From: Oscillospiraceae bacterium
GTDB taxonomy: Bacteria > Bacillota > Clostridia > Christensenellales > Aristaeellaceae
Assembly: GCA_031255415.1 (NCBI GenBank)
Contig: JAIRSO010000033.1
Location: 1-38,984 of the forward strand
Length of the DNA stretch: 38,984 bases
Direction of reading: 5' to 3'
Part shown: positions 20,412 to 28,555 of the stretch, piece by piece
Position numbering within the stretch: the stretch's first letter is position 1
Layout: each line of letters begins with the position of its first letter
Position numbers and translations under genes: made by a program
Notes under the pieces: generated by a model
Told to the model about the DNA's origin: nothing
Database searches by the model: none
Seen by the model: only the letters and a program-made list of their open reading frames with translations

Positions 20412-21435
20412 CGCTCTTAATCAGCCGCGTCTTGGCGAAAGTCCAGCTGTCGCGGCACATATCGTCCAGTCCGCGCTTGGTTTTCCAGTTAAAGACGCGC
20501 GCGGCTTTCGCGGGATCGGCGTAAGCCTTGGGGGCGTCCGCGTTGTTGGGGCGGCGGCTTGCGACTCGATATGGTATCGTTCTGCCGCTGACGCGCTCAT
20601 ACGCGCGGACAACGTCGAACACGCTGTATCCAACCCCCGTGCCCAGGTTGACTGCCTCCACTCCGTTATGCGTATATATATAGTCTAGCGCGGCAAGGTG
20701 TCCCTCCGCCAGATCCATCACGTGTATATAATCGCGGATGCAGGTGCCGTCCGGCGTTGGGTAATCATCGCCGAACACGGGCAGTTCCGGCAGTATTCCG
20801 GCGGCGACTTTGTTGACGTATGGCATCAGGTTGGCGGGGATACCGTTGGGATCGTCGCCGATCAATCCCGACGGGTGCGCGCCCAGCGGATTAAAATAGC
20901 GCAGCAGCGTGATCGACCATTCCGGATCGGAGGCCGAAAGATCAGTCAGCATACGCTCCGTCATGACCTTAGTCCAGCCGTATGGGTTGATCGCGCTGAT
21001 GGGCATATCTTCGCGGAAAGGCGCGGGGTTATCCATGCCGTACACCGTCGCCGACGACGAATACACCAGCCGCTTCACGCCGCGCCCGCGCATCCCCTTG
21101 ACGAGAGTGGTGGTGCACAGCAGGTTATGCTCGTAGTATTCGACGGGCTTCGCGGTCGATTCGCCGACAGCCTTCAGCGCGGCGAAATGGATAACCGCGT
21201 CGATGGGATATTGGTCGAAACACACGCGAACGGCGTCCGCGTCGCGCAGGTCTGCCTCGACCAGCGCGGGACGCTTGCCGGAGATAGCCATGATCGCGTC
21301 CAATACATCCGGGCTGGAGTTGCTGAAGTTATCGATGATGACGACATTATAGCCAGCGTTAAGCAATTGGCAGCAGGTGTGGCTGCCAATGTAACCGGCT
21401 CCGCCGGTTACCAGGACGGTATGCTTGGCGTTCAA
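20404..21435 (-). CDS. galE: UDP-glucose 4-epimerase
   Basis: A 343-residue extended SDR enzyme interconverting UDP-glucose and UDP-galactose, supplying precursors for envelope polysaccharides and galactose use. The NAD site is TGGAGYIGSH near the N-terminus; the catalytic segment YSSSATVYG and the YxxxK motif in NPYGWTK are both present, as are the FNPLGAHPSG and IRDYIHVMDLAEGH motifs of GalE. The gene starts with TTG at 21433-21435, preceded by GAGGGGG at a normal distance, with no in-frame ATG before the Rossmann motif. It is first in an operon with dnaE, an odd pairing of sugar-nucleotide and replication genes. Confidence 0.95.
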   Translation of the reverse strand: MNAKHTVLVTGGAGYIGSHTCCQLLNAGYNVVIIDNFSNSSPDVLDAIMAISGKRPALVEADLRDADAVRVCFDQYPIDAVIHFAALKAVGESTAKPVEYYEHNLLCTTTLVKGMRGRGVKRLVYSSSATVYGMDNPAPFREDMPISAINPYGWTKVMTERMLTDLSASDPEWSITLLRYFNPLGAHPSGLIGDDPNGIPANLMPYVNKVAAGILPELPVFGDDYPTPDGTCIRDYIHVMDLAEGHLAALDYIYTHNGVEAVNLGTGVGYSVFDVVRAYERVSGRTIPYRVASRRPNNADAPKAYADPAKAARVFNWKTKRGLDDMCRDSWTFAKTRLIKSDA

Positions 21436-21473
21436 GGATTCTGCCCCCTCGTCAGCGTTTGATGCCGATTCAG

Positions 21474-21502
21474 ATTATAGCGAATCCCGGGATGGTTGGC
21501 AA
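21474..21502 (-). promoter_or_regulatory. Promoter of the galE-dnaE operon
   Basis: TTGCCA (21497-21502) and a perfect TATAAT (21474-21479) are spaced 17 bases on the minus strand. The predicted leader before the TTG start is about 33 bases. Confidence 0.75.
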
Positions 21503-21528
21503 GGGCGGGGGCGTTCCTCTCTCGTAAG

Positions 21529-22602
21529 CTACTCCCTCTCCCATTCCCGAAGCAGTTCCACCACCTTCCCATACGACCGCGCCCCATCCTCCGCGCCAGC
21601 CGCGTTCACTAGAAAGAAATCGTTCACCCGCGCGGCGAACCGTGCCAGCGGCGTTTGCTGCCGTTCGCGCCAGTATTGCTGTCGATTGATGAAGTCGGCG
21701 CGCACGCCGTCGCTCATATGCCCCAGCATCGTCCAGTACGCGCCGGGGTCGCGCGCGGCGAGCGCGGACAATCCATACCGAAGCGAGCTCATCACGCCGC
21801 TGTAGCGGAATACGGGATCAGCCGACTCCGCGCAGACTATCGCGGCGATGAGGTTCGCCTCATCCTCCCGCGCGTAGCCTATCGCGTGCGCGGCCTCGTG
21901 GCACGCGACGAACGGCAGGTCGATCGCTGGCACGGACGTATTCACCAGCGCCTCAAACGTGAACGGGAAATACATCCCCTCTATTAACAAACTGGAGAAA
22001 ACGGAGTCGAACCCCAGCGGCTTGGGCGCTGGCGCGGTCATTCCTATCAGGCGAGGCAGCGCGCCGCGCGCGTTCTCGAAAGCGGACGGCACCCGCGCGA
22101 GTATATCCTCCGGTTCTTGGGACAGGATCGAGTTCGGCGCGCGGACTCGCGGCGCGAGTCTGTTCGCCTGCGTGATCCACGCCATGCATTGGCGCGGCAG
22201 AGCGTCCTCCCCGCCGTATGAAGCCGAGACGGCGGCGGTCGCGCCGCTCATAGGTCTCGATCGCGAATACTGCGCGCCCCATAGCGCGTACAGCAGCAGG
22301 TACGCGCAACCGGCGGCGGTTATTCTGCGGCAAACGGCTTTCAGCGCCGGCCTATAATCGCGCGATGCGAACGAGCGTGCCACCGCCGCGATCAACCCAG
22401 CCGCGCACCAAATCGCCGCGAACGCCGTCAATATCGTCGCGACAGGGAATCTTATCCTATTGATGAACGTCATATTACGAACCAGGAACGGATACCATCG
22501 CGCGGCGAATATAGCGTCCACCCACGCCGGGTTGGCGCGCGTCCATGCCGCGAACGCCGCGGCGGTCAGCCATGGCACAACGCACAGCAAGTATGGTATC
22601 AT
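21529..22602 (-). CDS. DUF3810 membrane protein with a zinc-protease-like HExxH motif
   Basis: A 357-residue protein of the DUF3810 family. It has three hydrophobic segments near the N-terminus (about 2-20, 50-75 and 90-108), then an extracytoplasmic domain with HEAAH (235-239) followed by AREDEANLIA, the pattern of gluzincin-like metallopeptidases (third ligand in EDEAN). Whether it cleaves peptides is unproven. The ATG at 22602 has no clear ribosome site. It lies upstream of galE but 93 bases away, with the galE promoter between, so it is probably a separate unit. Transcribed divergently from the second isomerase gene. Confidence 0.75.
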   Translation of the reverse strand: MIPYLLCVVPWLTAAAFAAWTRANPAWVDAIFAARWYPFLVRNMTFINRIRFPVATILTAFAAIWCAAGLIAAVARSFASRDYRPALKAVCRRITAAGCAYLLLYALWGAQYSRSRPMSGATAAVSASYGGEDALPRQCMAWITQANRLAPRVRAPNSILSQEPEDILARVPSAFENARGALPRLIGMTAPAPKPLGFDSVFSSLLIEGMYFPFTFEALVNTSVPAIDLPFVACHEAAHAIGYAREDEANLIAAIVCAESADPVFRYSGVMSSLRYGLSALAARDPGAYWTMLGHMSDGVRADFINRQQYWRERQQTPLARFAARVNDFFLVNAAGAEDGARSYGKVVELLREWERE

Positions 22603-22691
22603 ATAAACAGAACGAACGAGGGTATCAAAATAATCAATATACTTGACTGATAATATCTGGCAGGTATGAACGAAACGCGGGAGGGCTGCGT

Positions 22692-23468
22692 ATGCGGATC
22701 GGACTCACGACCGGGATGTACTACAGCGTGATGGAGACCGAGGAGGCGTTAAGCTATATCGGCAGGTTTGGCGTGCCCTGCTGCGAGGTATTCTTTGAGA
22801 CGTTCAGCGAGTATTCGACGGCATTCGCGCGCGAGCTGGTTTCACGGCTCAACGGCATAGAACCCGTATCGATGCACACGCGCACTCAACATTTCGAGAC
22901 CGATCTGCTGGGCAGTTCGAAGCGCCAGCGCGCGGACGGAATCGACAACTTCGCGCGCGCTCTGGACGCGGGCGCGGAGCTGGGCGTGAAACTGTACGTG
23001 TACCACGGTCCGATGCAGATACGCGGCGAACGCAAGCCGATCGAAAAATGGCGCGGCGCGCTGGAGTACGCGGCGGAAATGGCTGCCAAGCGGGGCATTC
23101 AGTTATGCTGGGAGAACGTCAGCTGGTGCGCGCTGAGCGATCCGGAAAGGGTGGAGGAAGCCGCCGAGGTCTGCCCCCGCCTAGGGTTCGTGATGGACGT
23201 AAAGCAAGCGATGCAGACGCGGCGCGATCCATTGGAGTATGTCAAGGCCATGGGCAAGCGGTTGAGGCACGTGCACGTATTGGATAAGGATGAACAGGGC
23301 AGGCCCGTACTGCCAGGCCGGGGCGTGTACGACTTCCGGCGTTTGGCGGATACACTGCGCGAAATGGATTACGGCGGCGACGTTATACTGGAGCCGTACA
23401 ACGAACTAACGCGCGACGAGGACGCGCTGCGCTCGTCACTGGACTACCTGAGGGATATATTCGAGTAA
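22692..23468 (+). CDS. Sugar phosphate isomerase/epimerase (TIM barrel)
   Basis: A 258-residue protein of the AP_endonuc_2 / xylose-isomerase-like superfamily, unrelated in detail to the one at 7705. Likely metal ligands are Glu in CWENVSW, Asp in GFVMDVKQA, His in RHVHVLDKD and Glu in VILEPYNE. No signal peptide. A GGGAGGG site lies about 6 bases before the ATG. It is followed at 13 bases by rmuC, so the two are probably co-transcribed although functionally unrelated. Such proteins include deoxyribonuclease IV relatives and keto-sugar epimerases; the HVHVLDKD loop and short length fit the sugar group better. Confidence 0.75.
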   Translation: MRIGLTTGMYYSVMETEEALSYIGRFGVPCCEVFFETFSEYSTAFARELVSRLNGIEPVSMHTRTQHFETDLLGSSKRQRADGIDNFARALDAGAELGVKLYVYHGPMQIRGERKPIEKWRGALEYAAEMAAKRGIQLCWENVSWCALSDPERVEEAAEVCPRLGFVMDVKQAMQTRRDPLEYVKAMGKRLRHVHVLDKDEQGRPVLPGRGVYDFRRLADTLREMDYGGDVILEPYNELTRDEDALRSSLDYLRDIFE

Positions 23469-23481
23469 CGAACGAGGTGAT

Positions 23482-24765
23482 ATGATGGAATGGTTATCAT
23501 GGGCGATAATCGCGCTGGCGTTGGCGGCATTGGGCGCGGCGGTCTGGCGTGTCGCGAGAGCCGAGGCCGCGGCGAGGCGCTTGTCGGAGACGATGCGCAG
23601 TATAAGCGAGCGTCAGATCAGCGAATCTCAACAGGCGCGGCTGGAGCAGAGCGGCGGGGTCGCGGAGGGTTTCGCGGCGCTGCAGGAACGGATCGCGGTG
23701 GGGTTCGGCGCGCTGAATCAATCGTCGCGGAGCGGGCTGGATTCGTTTGCGTCGACGTTGCGCGTGATGCGCGAGTCGGACGAGCGGCGCATGGACAGGT
23801 TAAGCCAGAGCGTCGAGGAGCGGCTGGGCGCGTACGATCGCCAGATGGAGCGCGTAGCGCGCACGCTGGATAACAAGCTGGACGAGATGCGGCGCACGGT
23901 CGGCGAGAAACTGGACGCGACGCTGACCACGCGTCTTGACGCGTCGTTCCAGCGCGTGAGCGAGAGGCTGGAGCAGGTGCACCGGGGTTTGGGCGAGATG
24001 CAGCAGTTGGCGCAGGGCGTGGGCGACTTGAAGAAGGTGATGACCAACGTCAAGGCGCGCGGCATATGGGGCGAGGCGCAGTTGGGCGCGTTATTGTCGC
24101 AGGCGTTCGCGCCAGGGCAGTATGAGGAAAACGCGCAGGTTAAGTCTGGAGCGGCGGAGCGCGTCGATTTCGCCGTAAAGATGCCGGGCAAGGACGGCTC
24201 GACCGTGTTACTGCCGATTGACTCCAAGTTCCCATTGGAGGATTACAGGAGGCTGGTGGACGCAAGCGAAGCCGGGGACGCGGCCGCGATAGACGAAGCG
24301 TCGCGCGCTCTCGACCAGGCGTTGATCCGCGAAGGGAAGCGCATACGCTCCAAGTACGTCAACCCGCCCGTGACGACGGACTTCGCGATAATGTTTGTAC
24401 CGATAGAAGGGTTATACGCGGAGGCGCTGCGCCGCGCCAGCACGGTAGAGAAACTCCAGCGCGAGTATCAAGTGGTAGTGACCGGGCCAACGACGCTGTA
24501 CGCCCTGCTGCAGAGTCTGCAGATGGGATTCCGCACGCTGGCAATAGAGAAACGATCCAACGAGGTATGGAGGCTGTTGGGGGTAGTGCGCACGGAGTTC
24601 GAGAAATTCTCGACATTGCTGGACAAGACGCAGTCGCAATTACATCAAGCCGCGTCGTCGATCGAGGGCGCGGCGAAACGATCCAAGATGATCCAGAAAC
24701 GACTCGCGGACGTGCAGACGATCCCAGAGACGGAAGCCAGCCTATTACTGGAAGAGGCCGAGTAG
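23482..24765 (+). CDS. rmuC: DNA recombination protein RmuC
   Basis: A 427-residue RmuC-family protein. Residues 4-24 are a membrane segment, residues about 30-190 form a long coiled coil rich in Arg, Glu and Gln, and the C-terminal nuclease-like core has GIWGEAQLGALLSQAF, the ERVDFAVKMPG segment, PIDSKFPLEDYRRL and TDFAIMFVPIEGLYAEAL, all family hallmarks. RmuC limits inversions between short inverted repeats in E. coli and has been linked to phage restriction. GAGGTG precedes the ATG. It ends before a hairpin in the convergent region with the SDR gene. Confidence 0.93.
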   Translation: MMEWLSWAIIALALAALGAAVWRVARAEAAARRLSETMRSISERQISESQQARLEQSGGVAEGFAALQERIAVGFGALNQSSRSGLDSFASTLRVMRESDERRMDRLSQSVEERLGAYDRQMERVARTLDNKLDEMRRTVGEKLDATLTTRLDASFQRVSERLEQVHRGLGEMQQLAQGVGDLKKVMTNVKARGIWGEAQLGALLSQAFAPGQYEENAQVKSGAAERVDFAVKMPGKDGSTVLLPIDSKFPLEDYRRLVDASEAGDAAAIDEASRALDQALIREGKRIRSKYVNPPVTTDFAIMFVPIEGLYAEALRRASTVEKLQREYQVVVTGPTTLYALLQSLQMGFRTLAIEKRSNEVWRLLGVVRTEFEKFSTLLDKTQSQLHQAASSIEGAAKRSKMIQKRLADVQTIPETEASLLLEEAE

Positions 24766-24782
24766 CCATCTGTATTTGCCGC

Positions 24783-24872
24783 AACTATAATGATTATCCC
24801 GATCATGATAACTTCCGCGATCATGATAACTTCCGCGATTACAATGATCACCGCGTTTACATGATTCCCTCA
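24783..24872. repeat. Degenerate 18-base tandem repeats after rmuC
   Basis: Two identical 18-base units, GATCATGATAACTTCCGC, lie at 24801-24818 and 24819-24836. A degenerate third unit follows at 24837-24854 and a very degenerate one precedes at 24783-24800. ATGAT recurs five times between 24790 and 24865. Non-coding, in the gap between convergent rmuC and the SDR gene. Confidence 0.75.
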
Positions 24873-24901
24873 ATCACCACGATTACGCGATCGTCGCAAT
24901 C

Positions 24902-24932
24902 AAGGAGGGGGGGCTTGAGACCACCCCTCCTT
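24902..24932. terminator. Bidirectional terminator-like hairpin between rmuC and the SDR gene
   Basis: AAGGAGGGGGGG (24902-24913) pairs with CCACCCCTCCTT (24921-24932), one mismatch, 7-base loop. It lies between two convergent genes, so it may serve both. T-runs are short on both sides. Confidence 0.6.
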
Positions 24933-24976
24933 GTTAACGTTTACTCGTAACGTTGTTAACGCTTACTCGTAACGGT
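24933..24976. repeat. 22-base tandem duplication across the SDR stop codon
   Basis: The sequence at 24933-24954 is repeated at 24955-24976 with only a few changes; GTTAACG-T/C-TTACTCGTAACG is shared by both. The second copy contains the last codons and TAA stop of the SDR gene, the first lies just beyond. Confidence 0.8.
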
Positions 24977-25802
24977 TTTCAGGCACTACGGGCAGTATCG
25001 CCCCGCCATCCATCACCAGGCACGTGCCCGTGATGTATCCCGCGCCTTCGCCCGCCAGGAACACGCACGCCTTGCCAACCTCCCACGGCTCCGCGAATCG
25101 CCCAAGCGGCATCTTCCGGCGCATGAACTCGTTCTGCCGCTCGATCCATTCCGGTTTAGGCTCGCGCACCCGCGTGTATCCGGGCGCTATCGCGACCATG
25201 CGGATCCCATGCGGCGCAAGCTCCAGCGCCGCGTTCTGCGTGAATTTATTCAGCGCGGCCTTCGTCGGCCCGTAGATGTTCGCGATAGGCCAGCATCCGC
25301 TCTGATGATTCGAGGTAATGTTGATAATCACGCCGCGCACGCCGTTTTCGACCATGTGCCGCGCCGCGCGCTGCGCGCAGAAGAACGATCCGCGCCAGTC
25401 CGTATTGGTCAGCTGCTCGAACTGTTCCGGCGTAGCCTCCAGAAACGGCGCGAACCGCGTTATCCCGGCGTTGTTGACCAGCACGTCGAGACGATCATAC
25501 GCGCTGAACAATTCGTTAAACATCCGATCGATATCGGACAGCACGCTGATATCGCCCTGTATCACGATCGCGCGCGCGCCTTCCGATTCCACCTTCGCGC
25601 GGACAACCTGCGCCTCCGCCACCGATCGGTTGTAATTCAACGCCAGGTCATACCCCGCCTTCGCGAACTCCAGCGCGATCCCCGCTCCTATCCCCCGGCT
25701 CGATCCGGTGACGAACGCGATCGGCCTGCGCCGTTCAGTCCCCTCGCGCGGCGAGTCCGCTCCAAGCGTGTCCGCCGCCTCTATTCCGTTATGCGCGTCC
25801 AT
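24963..25802 (-). CDS. SDR family NAD(P)-dependent oxidoreductase
   Basis: A 279-residue classical short-chain dehydrogenase. The cofactor motif TGSSRGIG is at 32-39, NNAG follows, and the catalytic set is Ser164 (ITSNHQ), Tyr177 and Lys181 (YGPTK). GAGYITGT and VMDGG at the C-terminus are typical. About 27 extra residues precede the Rossmann fold. I chose the ATG at 25802, with GAGGGGTGA just upstream, rather than the ATG at 25820 that overlaps dgoD and lacks a site. Last gene of the importer operon, 11 bases after dgoD. Coupled to a galactonate-type dehydratase, an aldose or aldonate dehydrogenase role is likely, but 3-oxoacyl reductase-like activities cannot be excluded. Confidence 0.82.
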   Translation of the reverse strand: MDAHNGIEAADTLGADSPREGTERRRPIAFVTGSSRGIGAGIALEFAKAGYDLALNYNRSVAEAQVVRAKVESEGARAIVIQGDISVLSDIDRMFNELFSAYDRLDVLVNNAGITRFAPFLEATPEQFEQLTNTDWRGSFFCAQRAARHMVENGVRGVIINITSNHQSGCWPIANIYGPTKAALNKFTQNAALELAPHGIRMVAIAPGYTRVREPKPEWIERQNEFMRRKMPLGRFAEPWEVGKACVFLAGEGAGYITGTCLVMDGGAILPVVPENRYE

Positions 25803-25813
25803 CGCGTCACCCC

Positions 25814-26932
25814 TCACCATTCCGTAAACGATCCGTCATCGTTATACAACCTAGGGCTGTCCCAATCCCCCGGATACGCCATCTCGCGGACATAATCCTC
25901 ATCCACCTCTATGCCCAGCCCCGGCCCTTCCGGCAGAGCCAGATGCCCGTCGTCAATCACAAACGGATGCTTGAGATACCCCTCGCCCAGCGAGACCTGC
26001 TCTTGGCACAAGCAATTCGGGATCATCCCGGCCAGCTGAAGCCCAGCCGCCAGCGATATCGGGCCAAGCGGGTTATGCGGCGCGACCTGCGCGTAATACA
26101 TCTCCGCCATCGCGGCTATCTTGCGCACCTCCGTGATCCCGCCCGCGTGGCACAGATCCGGCTGCACGATCACCGCCGCCTGTTTCTCCAGCACCTCGCG
26201 GAACCCCCAGCGCGTGAATAGCCTCTCGCCCGTCGCGATCGGGATGCATGTCGAGCGCGCCACCGTCACCAGCGCGTCCACGTTCTCCACCTGCACCGGC
26301 TCCTCCACGAAATACAGCCGGAACTGCTCCAGCTCCCTCAACAAACGGATGGACATCGCGGGCGTGAACCTGCCGTGGAAATCCACCGCCAGATCCACAT
26401 GCCGCGGCAGAGCCTCGCGCAGCCTGCCGATCTTATCGACCGCCTTATCCATGAACTCCAGCGTGTCCAGCGGGCGCACAGGCCCCTCCGTCGGACTGGT
26501 CTTGAACAGCGTGAATCCTTTATCGACGGCGGCGCGCGCTCTCTCGATCAACTCGTCCACCGTGCGCCCGTGCACGTGCGCGTATGTCCGCACCCTCGAG
26601 CGCGTCGGCCCGCCGGCAAGCACATACGCCGGCACGCCGAAATACTTGCCCTTAATATCCCACAGCGCCTGGTCGATCCCCGATATCGCGCTGACGAGCA
26701 CAGGCCCGCCCCTGTAGAACGTGCCGCGATAGAACTCCGTCCACAACCGTTCATTTTCGAGCGGGTTCTGTCCTATCAGCACAGGCTCCAATTCCTTGAC
26801 CGCCGTGGCTACCGTGCGCGCGCGGCCTTCCACGATCGGCTCGCCCCAGCCGACCAGCCCGTTATCCGTAGTAATTTTTAGGAAATGCCAGCGCGGCTTG
26901 ACAAAGAAGGATTCCACCTTCGCGATCTTCAT
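25814..26932 (-). CDS. dgoD: D-galactonate dehydratase (enolase superfamily)
   Basis: A 372-residue mandelate-racemase-subgroup enolase superfamily enzyme, dehydrating D-galactonate to 2-keto-3-deoxy-D-galactonate. The start resembles E. coli DgoD (PRWHFLKITTDNGLVGWGEP, EGRARTV, FYRGGPVLVSAISGIDQALWDIKGK). Metal ligands are Asp184, Glu210 and Glu236; catalytic His186 (DFHGR) and His286 (APHNPLGP) match DgoD 185 and 285. It ends with a SFTEW tail like E. coli. Specificity loops differ in places (AHVHGR for SWVGGD), so a related aldonate is possible. I chose the ATG at 26932, with GGGAGGA 7 bases upstream; the 39 upstream codons lack homology. Lies between the yesL-like gene and the SDR gene. 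Confidence 0.87.
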   Translation of the reverse strand: MKIAKVESFFVKPRWHFLKITTDNGLVGWGEPIVEGRARTVATAVKELEPVLIGQNPLENERLWTEFYRGTFYRGGPVLVSAISGIDQALWDIKGKYFGVPAYVLAGGPTRSRVRTYAHVHGRTVDELIERARAAVDKGFTLFKTSPTEGPVRPLDTLEFMDKAVDKIGRLREALPRHVDLAVDFHGRFTPAMSIRLLRELEQFRLYFVEEPVQVENVDALVTVARSTCIPIATGERLFTRWGFREVLEKQAAVIVQPDLCHAGGITEVRKIAAMAEMYYAQVAPHNPLGPISLAAGLQLAGMIPNCLCQEQVSLGEGYLKHPFVIDDGHLALPEGPGLGIEVDEDYVREMAYPGDWDSPRLYNDDGSFTEW

Positions 26933-26951
26933 GAACGTTCCTCCCAGCGAT

Positions 26952-26979
26952 AATGTATGGTACTGGTATCCCCTGTTAA
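26952..26979 (-). promoter_or_regulatory. Possible internal promoter before dgoD
   Basis: TTAACA (26974-26979) and TACATT (26952-26957), 16 bases apart on the minus strand, lie in the 70-base gap before dgoD. It could let the dehydratase and SDR genes be expressed apart from the importer. Weak call. Confidence 0.3.
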
Positions 26980-27002
26980 CGCGTCGGTTATGACAGGTTT
27001 CT

Positions 27003-27686
27003 CTACTCGTCTGGAAAATCCTGCCCGTCGTCATCTTCCGTTTCATCATCCGTCCGCGTGTACGAAGCCGCCGTCTCGTCGTAAGCCACCGCTTCCAGCA
27101 GCGCGGACGCGGCTGGATACAGCATTACAAGCCCGACCCCGGTCGCGGCGCAGACGATCAGCGCCAGCAGCTGCGCGCACCTGAACAGCAGCGTCCAGCC
27201 CGGACGCGCCAGCGTCATCAAAAAGCCGCGCGCGGCAAGCATACCAGCGCGCGCGTCCGGTTCGTCGTTGAGCGCGGAGTAACGGTATATACCGGAGGCG
27301 AGATACGTCATGTCCAGCACGAACAGCCCCGCGTACAGCGCGCGCAGAGCCAGCGCGGCTTCTTCCGATAGCATTATAAGGACGCACCCGCCAGCCATCG
27401 CCAGCGCGAGCGCGTCCGTAAGTCCCATCAGCCAGGCCGCGCCCCCGCGATCGCGGAACGCGAAGCGCGCCGCGCCGCGATAATCAATCGATTCGCCGCG
27501 TTCGCGCATGGACATGTACCGAACCGCAGCCAACCAGGCCGGACCCAACGTCACGATCGGCAACGCCGCCAGCGCGAACAGCACGCTGCCCGCTATCAGC
27601 GCGTGAGGCTCCTTGCGGATCATCGCCAGCCAGCGCCTCACGGCGGATTCATACCGCGCGGGATTCCCTCCGTCGATCCGTCTCAA
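27003..27686 (-). CDS. YesL-like DUF624 membrane protein
   Basis: A 227-residue integral membrane protein of the DUF624/YesL type with about five hydrophobic segments (near 32-52, 85-105, 108-130, 150-170 and 172-195) and an acidic C-terminal tail (TRTDDETEDDDGQDFPDE). Such proteins often accompany CUT1 sugar transporters, as in the B. subtilis yes rhamnogalacturonan locus; their role is unknown. The frame starts with TTG overlapping the stop of the upstream permease (TTGA at 27683-27686). An alternative ATG 21 codons later has a GTGAGG site upstream and may be the true start. Part of the importer operon. Confidence 0.65.
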   Translation of the reverse strand: MRRIDGGNPARYESAVRRWLAMIRKEPHALIAGSVLFALAALPIVTLGPAWLAAVRYMSMRERGESIDYRGAARFAFRDRGGAAWLMGLTDALALAMAGGCVLIMLSEEAALALRALYAGLFVLDMTYLASGIYRYSALNDEPDARAGMLAARGFLMTLARPGWTLLFRCAQLLALIVCAATGVGLVMLYPAASALLEAVAYDETAASYTRTDDETEDDDGQDFPDE

Positions 27687-28549
27687 CCCTTAAGCCCCGT
27701 CATCGATATGCCCTGCACGATGTACCGCTGCGCGAACAGGTATACCAGCAGAACGGGCAGGGTCGCGAAACTCAACAGCACCATAACGTTAGTCCATGTC
27801 GCGGAGCCTTTCTGCGTAGCGTAGATGCGGATCATGATCGTATACTTATTGGAATCCGGCAGCAGTATCAGCGGGAACATGAACTGATTGTACACGGCCA
27901 TGAACGTATTGAGCACGATGACCGCGAGTACCGGTTTGGACAGCGGCATAACGATCCGAAGCAGTATGCCCATCGGACCGGCGCCGTCTATGCGCGCGGA
28001 CTCGAGCAGATCGCCGGGCAGCCCGTCGAAGAATCCTTTGAGCAGGAAGATCGACCAGCCCCACGCGGAGAACGCCAGCAGCAGCGACCAGAAGTTGTTG
28101 ATCAGGTTCAACCCTGTGCCCAGGAAGTTGTTGAACATCAGGTACGACGGTATCGCGATGGCCTGCTCGTTGATCATCATCGTGCCCAGGAAGAACAGCA
28201 GTACGAACCGGGAGCCGCGGGGTTTCAGTTTCGCCAGCGAGTACGCCGCGAGTATCGATATCGAGCACTGGATGAGGATCGTGCCGCCGCAAAGGATCAT
28301 CGTGTTCCAGAAGTTCTGCATCAGGTTGTACTTGGCGAACGTTTCGGGGATATTGTTGAACACGGGGGTTTTCGGGATCAGCGTGGGCACCGCGCGCATG
28401 ATCTCCCTGTTGCTCTTGAACACGCCCGAGAGCATCCATAGGTATGGGAATATCTGAATCGGCACGCCCACGCACAACACCGCGATGATCACCCAGTAGG
28501 TAACGCGTCCCTTCATGGTCTTGCGCTCGATCGGATGCAAAGCCGCCAT
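27683..28549 (-). CDS. Carbohydrate ABC transporter permease (MalG-type)
   Basis: A 288-residue inner permease of a CUT1 sugar importer, with six predicted membrane segments. The cytoplasmic EAA loop that contacts the ATPase is clear (LLESARIDGAGPMGILLRIVMPL). The C-terminal RYIVQGISMTGLKG tail is typical for this family. GGGAGGTGA lies about 8 bases before the ATG. Only 6 bases separate it from the MalF-type permease, with which it forms the channel. No ATPase gene is in this operon; the UgpC-type protein encoded upstream is the likely partner. Confidence 0.92.
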   Translation of the reverse strand: MAALHPIERKTMKGRVTYWVIIAVLCVGVPIQIFPYLWMLSGVFKSNREIMRAVPTLIPKTPVFNNIPETFAKYNLMQNFWNTMILCGGTILIQCSISILAAYSLAKLKPRGSRFVLLFFLGTMMINEQAIAIPSYLMFNNFLGTGLNLINNFWSLLLAFSAWGWSIFLLKGFFDGLPGDLLESARIDGAGPMGILLRIVMPLSKPVLAVIVLNTFMAVYNQFMFPLILLPDSNKYTIMIRIYATQKGSATWTNVMVLLSFATLPVLLVYLFAQRYIVQGISMTGLKG

Positions 28550-28555
28550 CCGCCG

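Noticed and set aside
24801-24854. Possible CRISPR array.
   Set aside because: Units are 18 bases, directly adjacent with no spacers, and there are no cas genes.
24567-24950. Plus and minus frames through the 18-base repeats (DHDNFR repeats on plus).
   Set aside because: The repeat period is a multiple of three, so frames stay open by chance; they overlap rmuC in another frame and lack ribosome sites.
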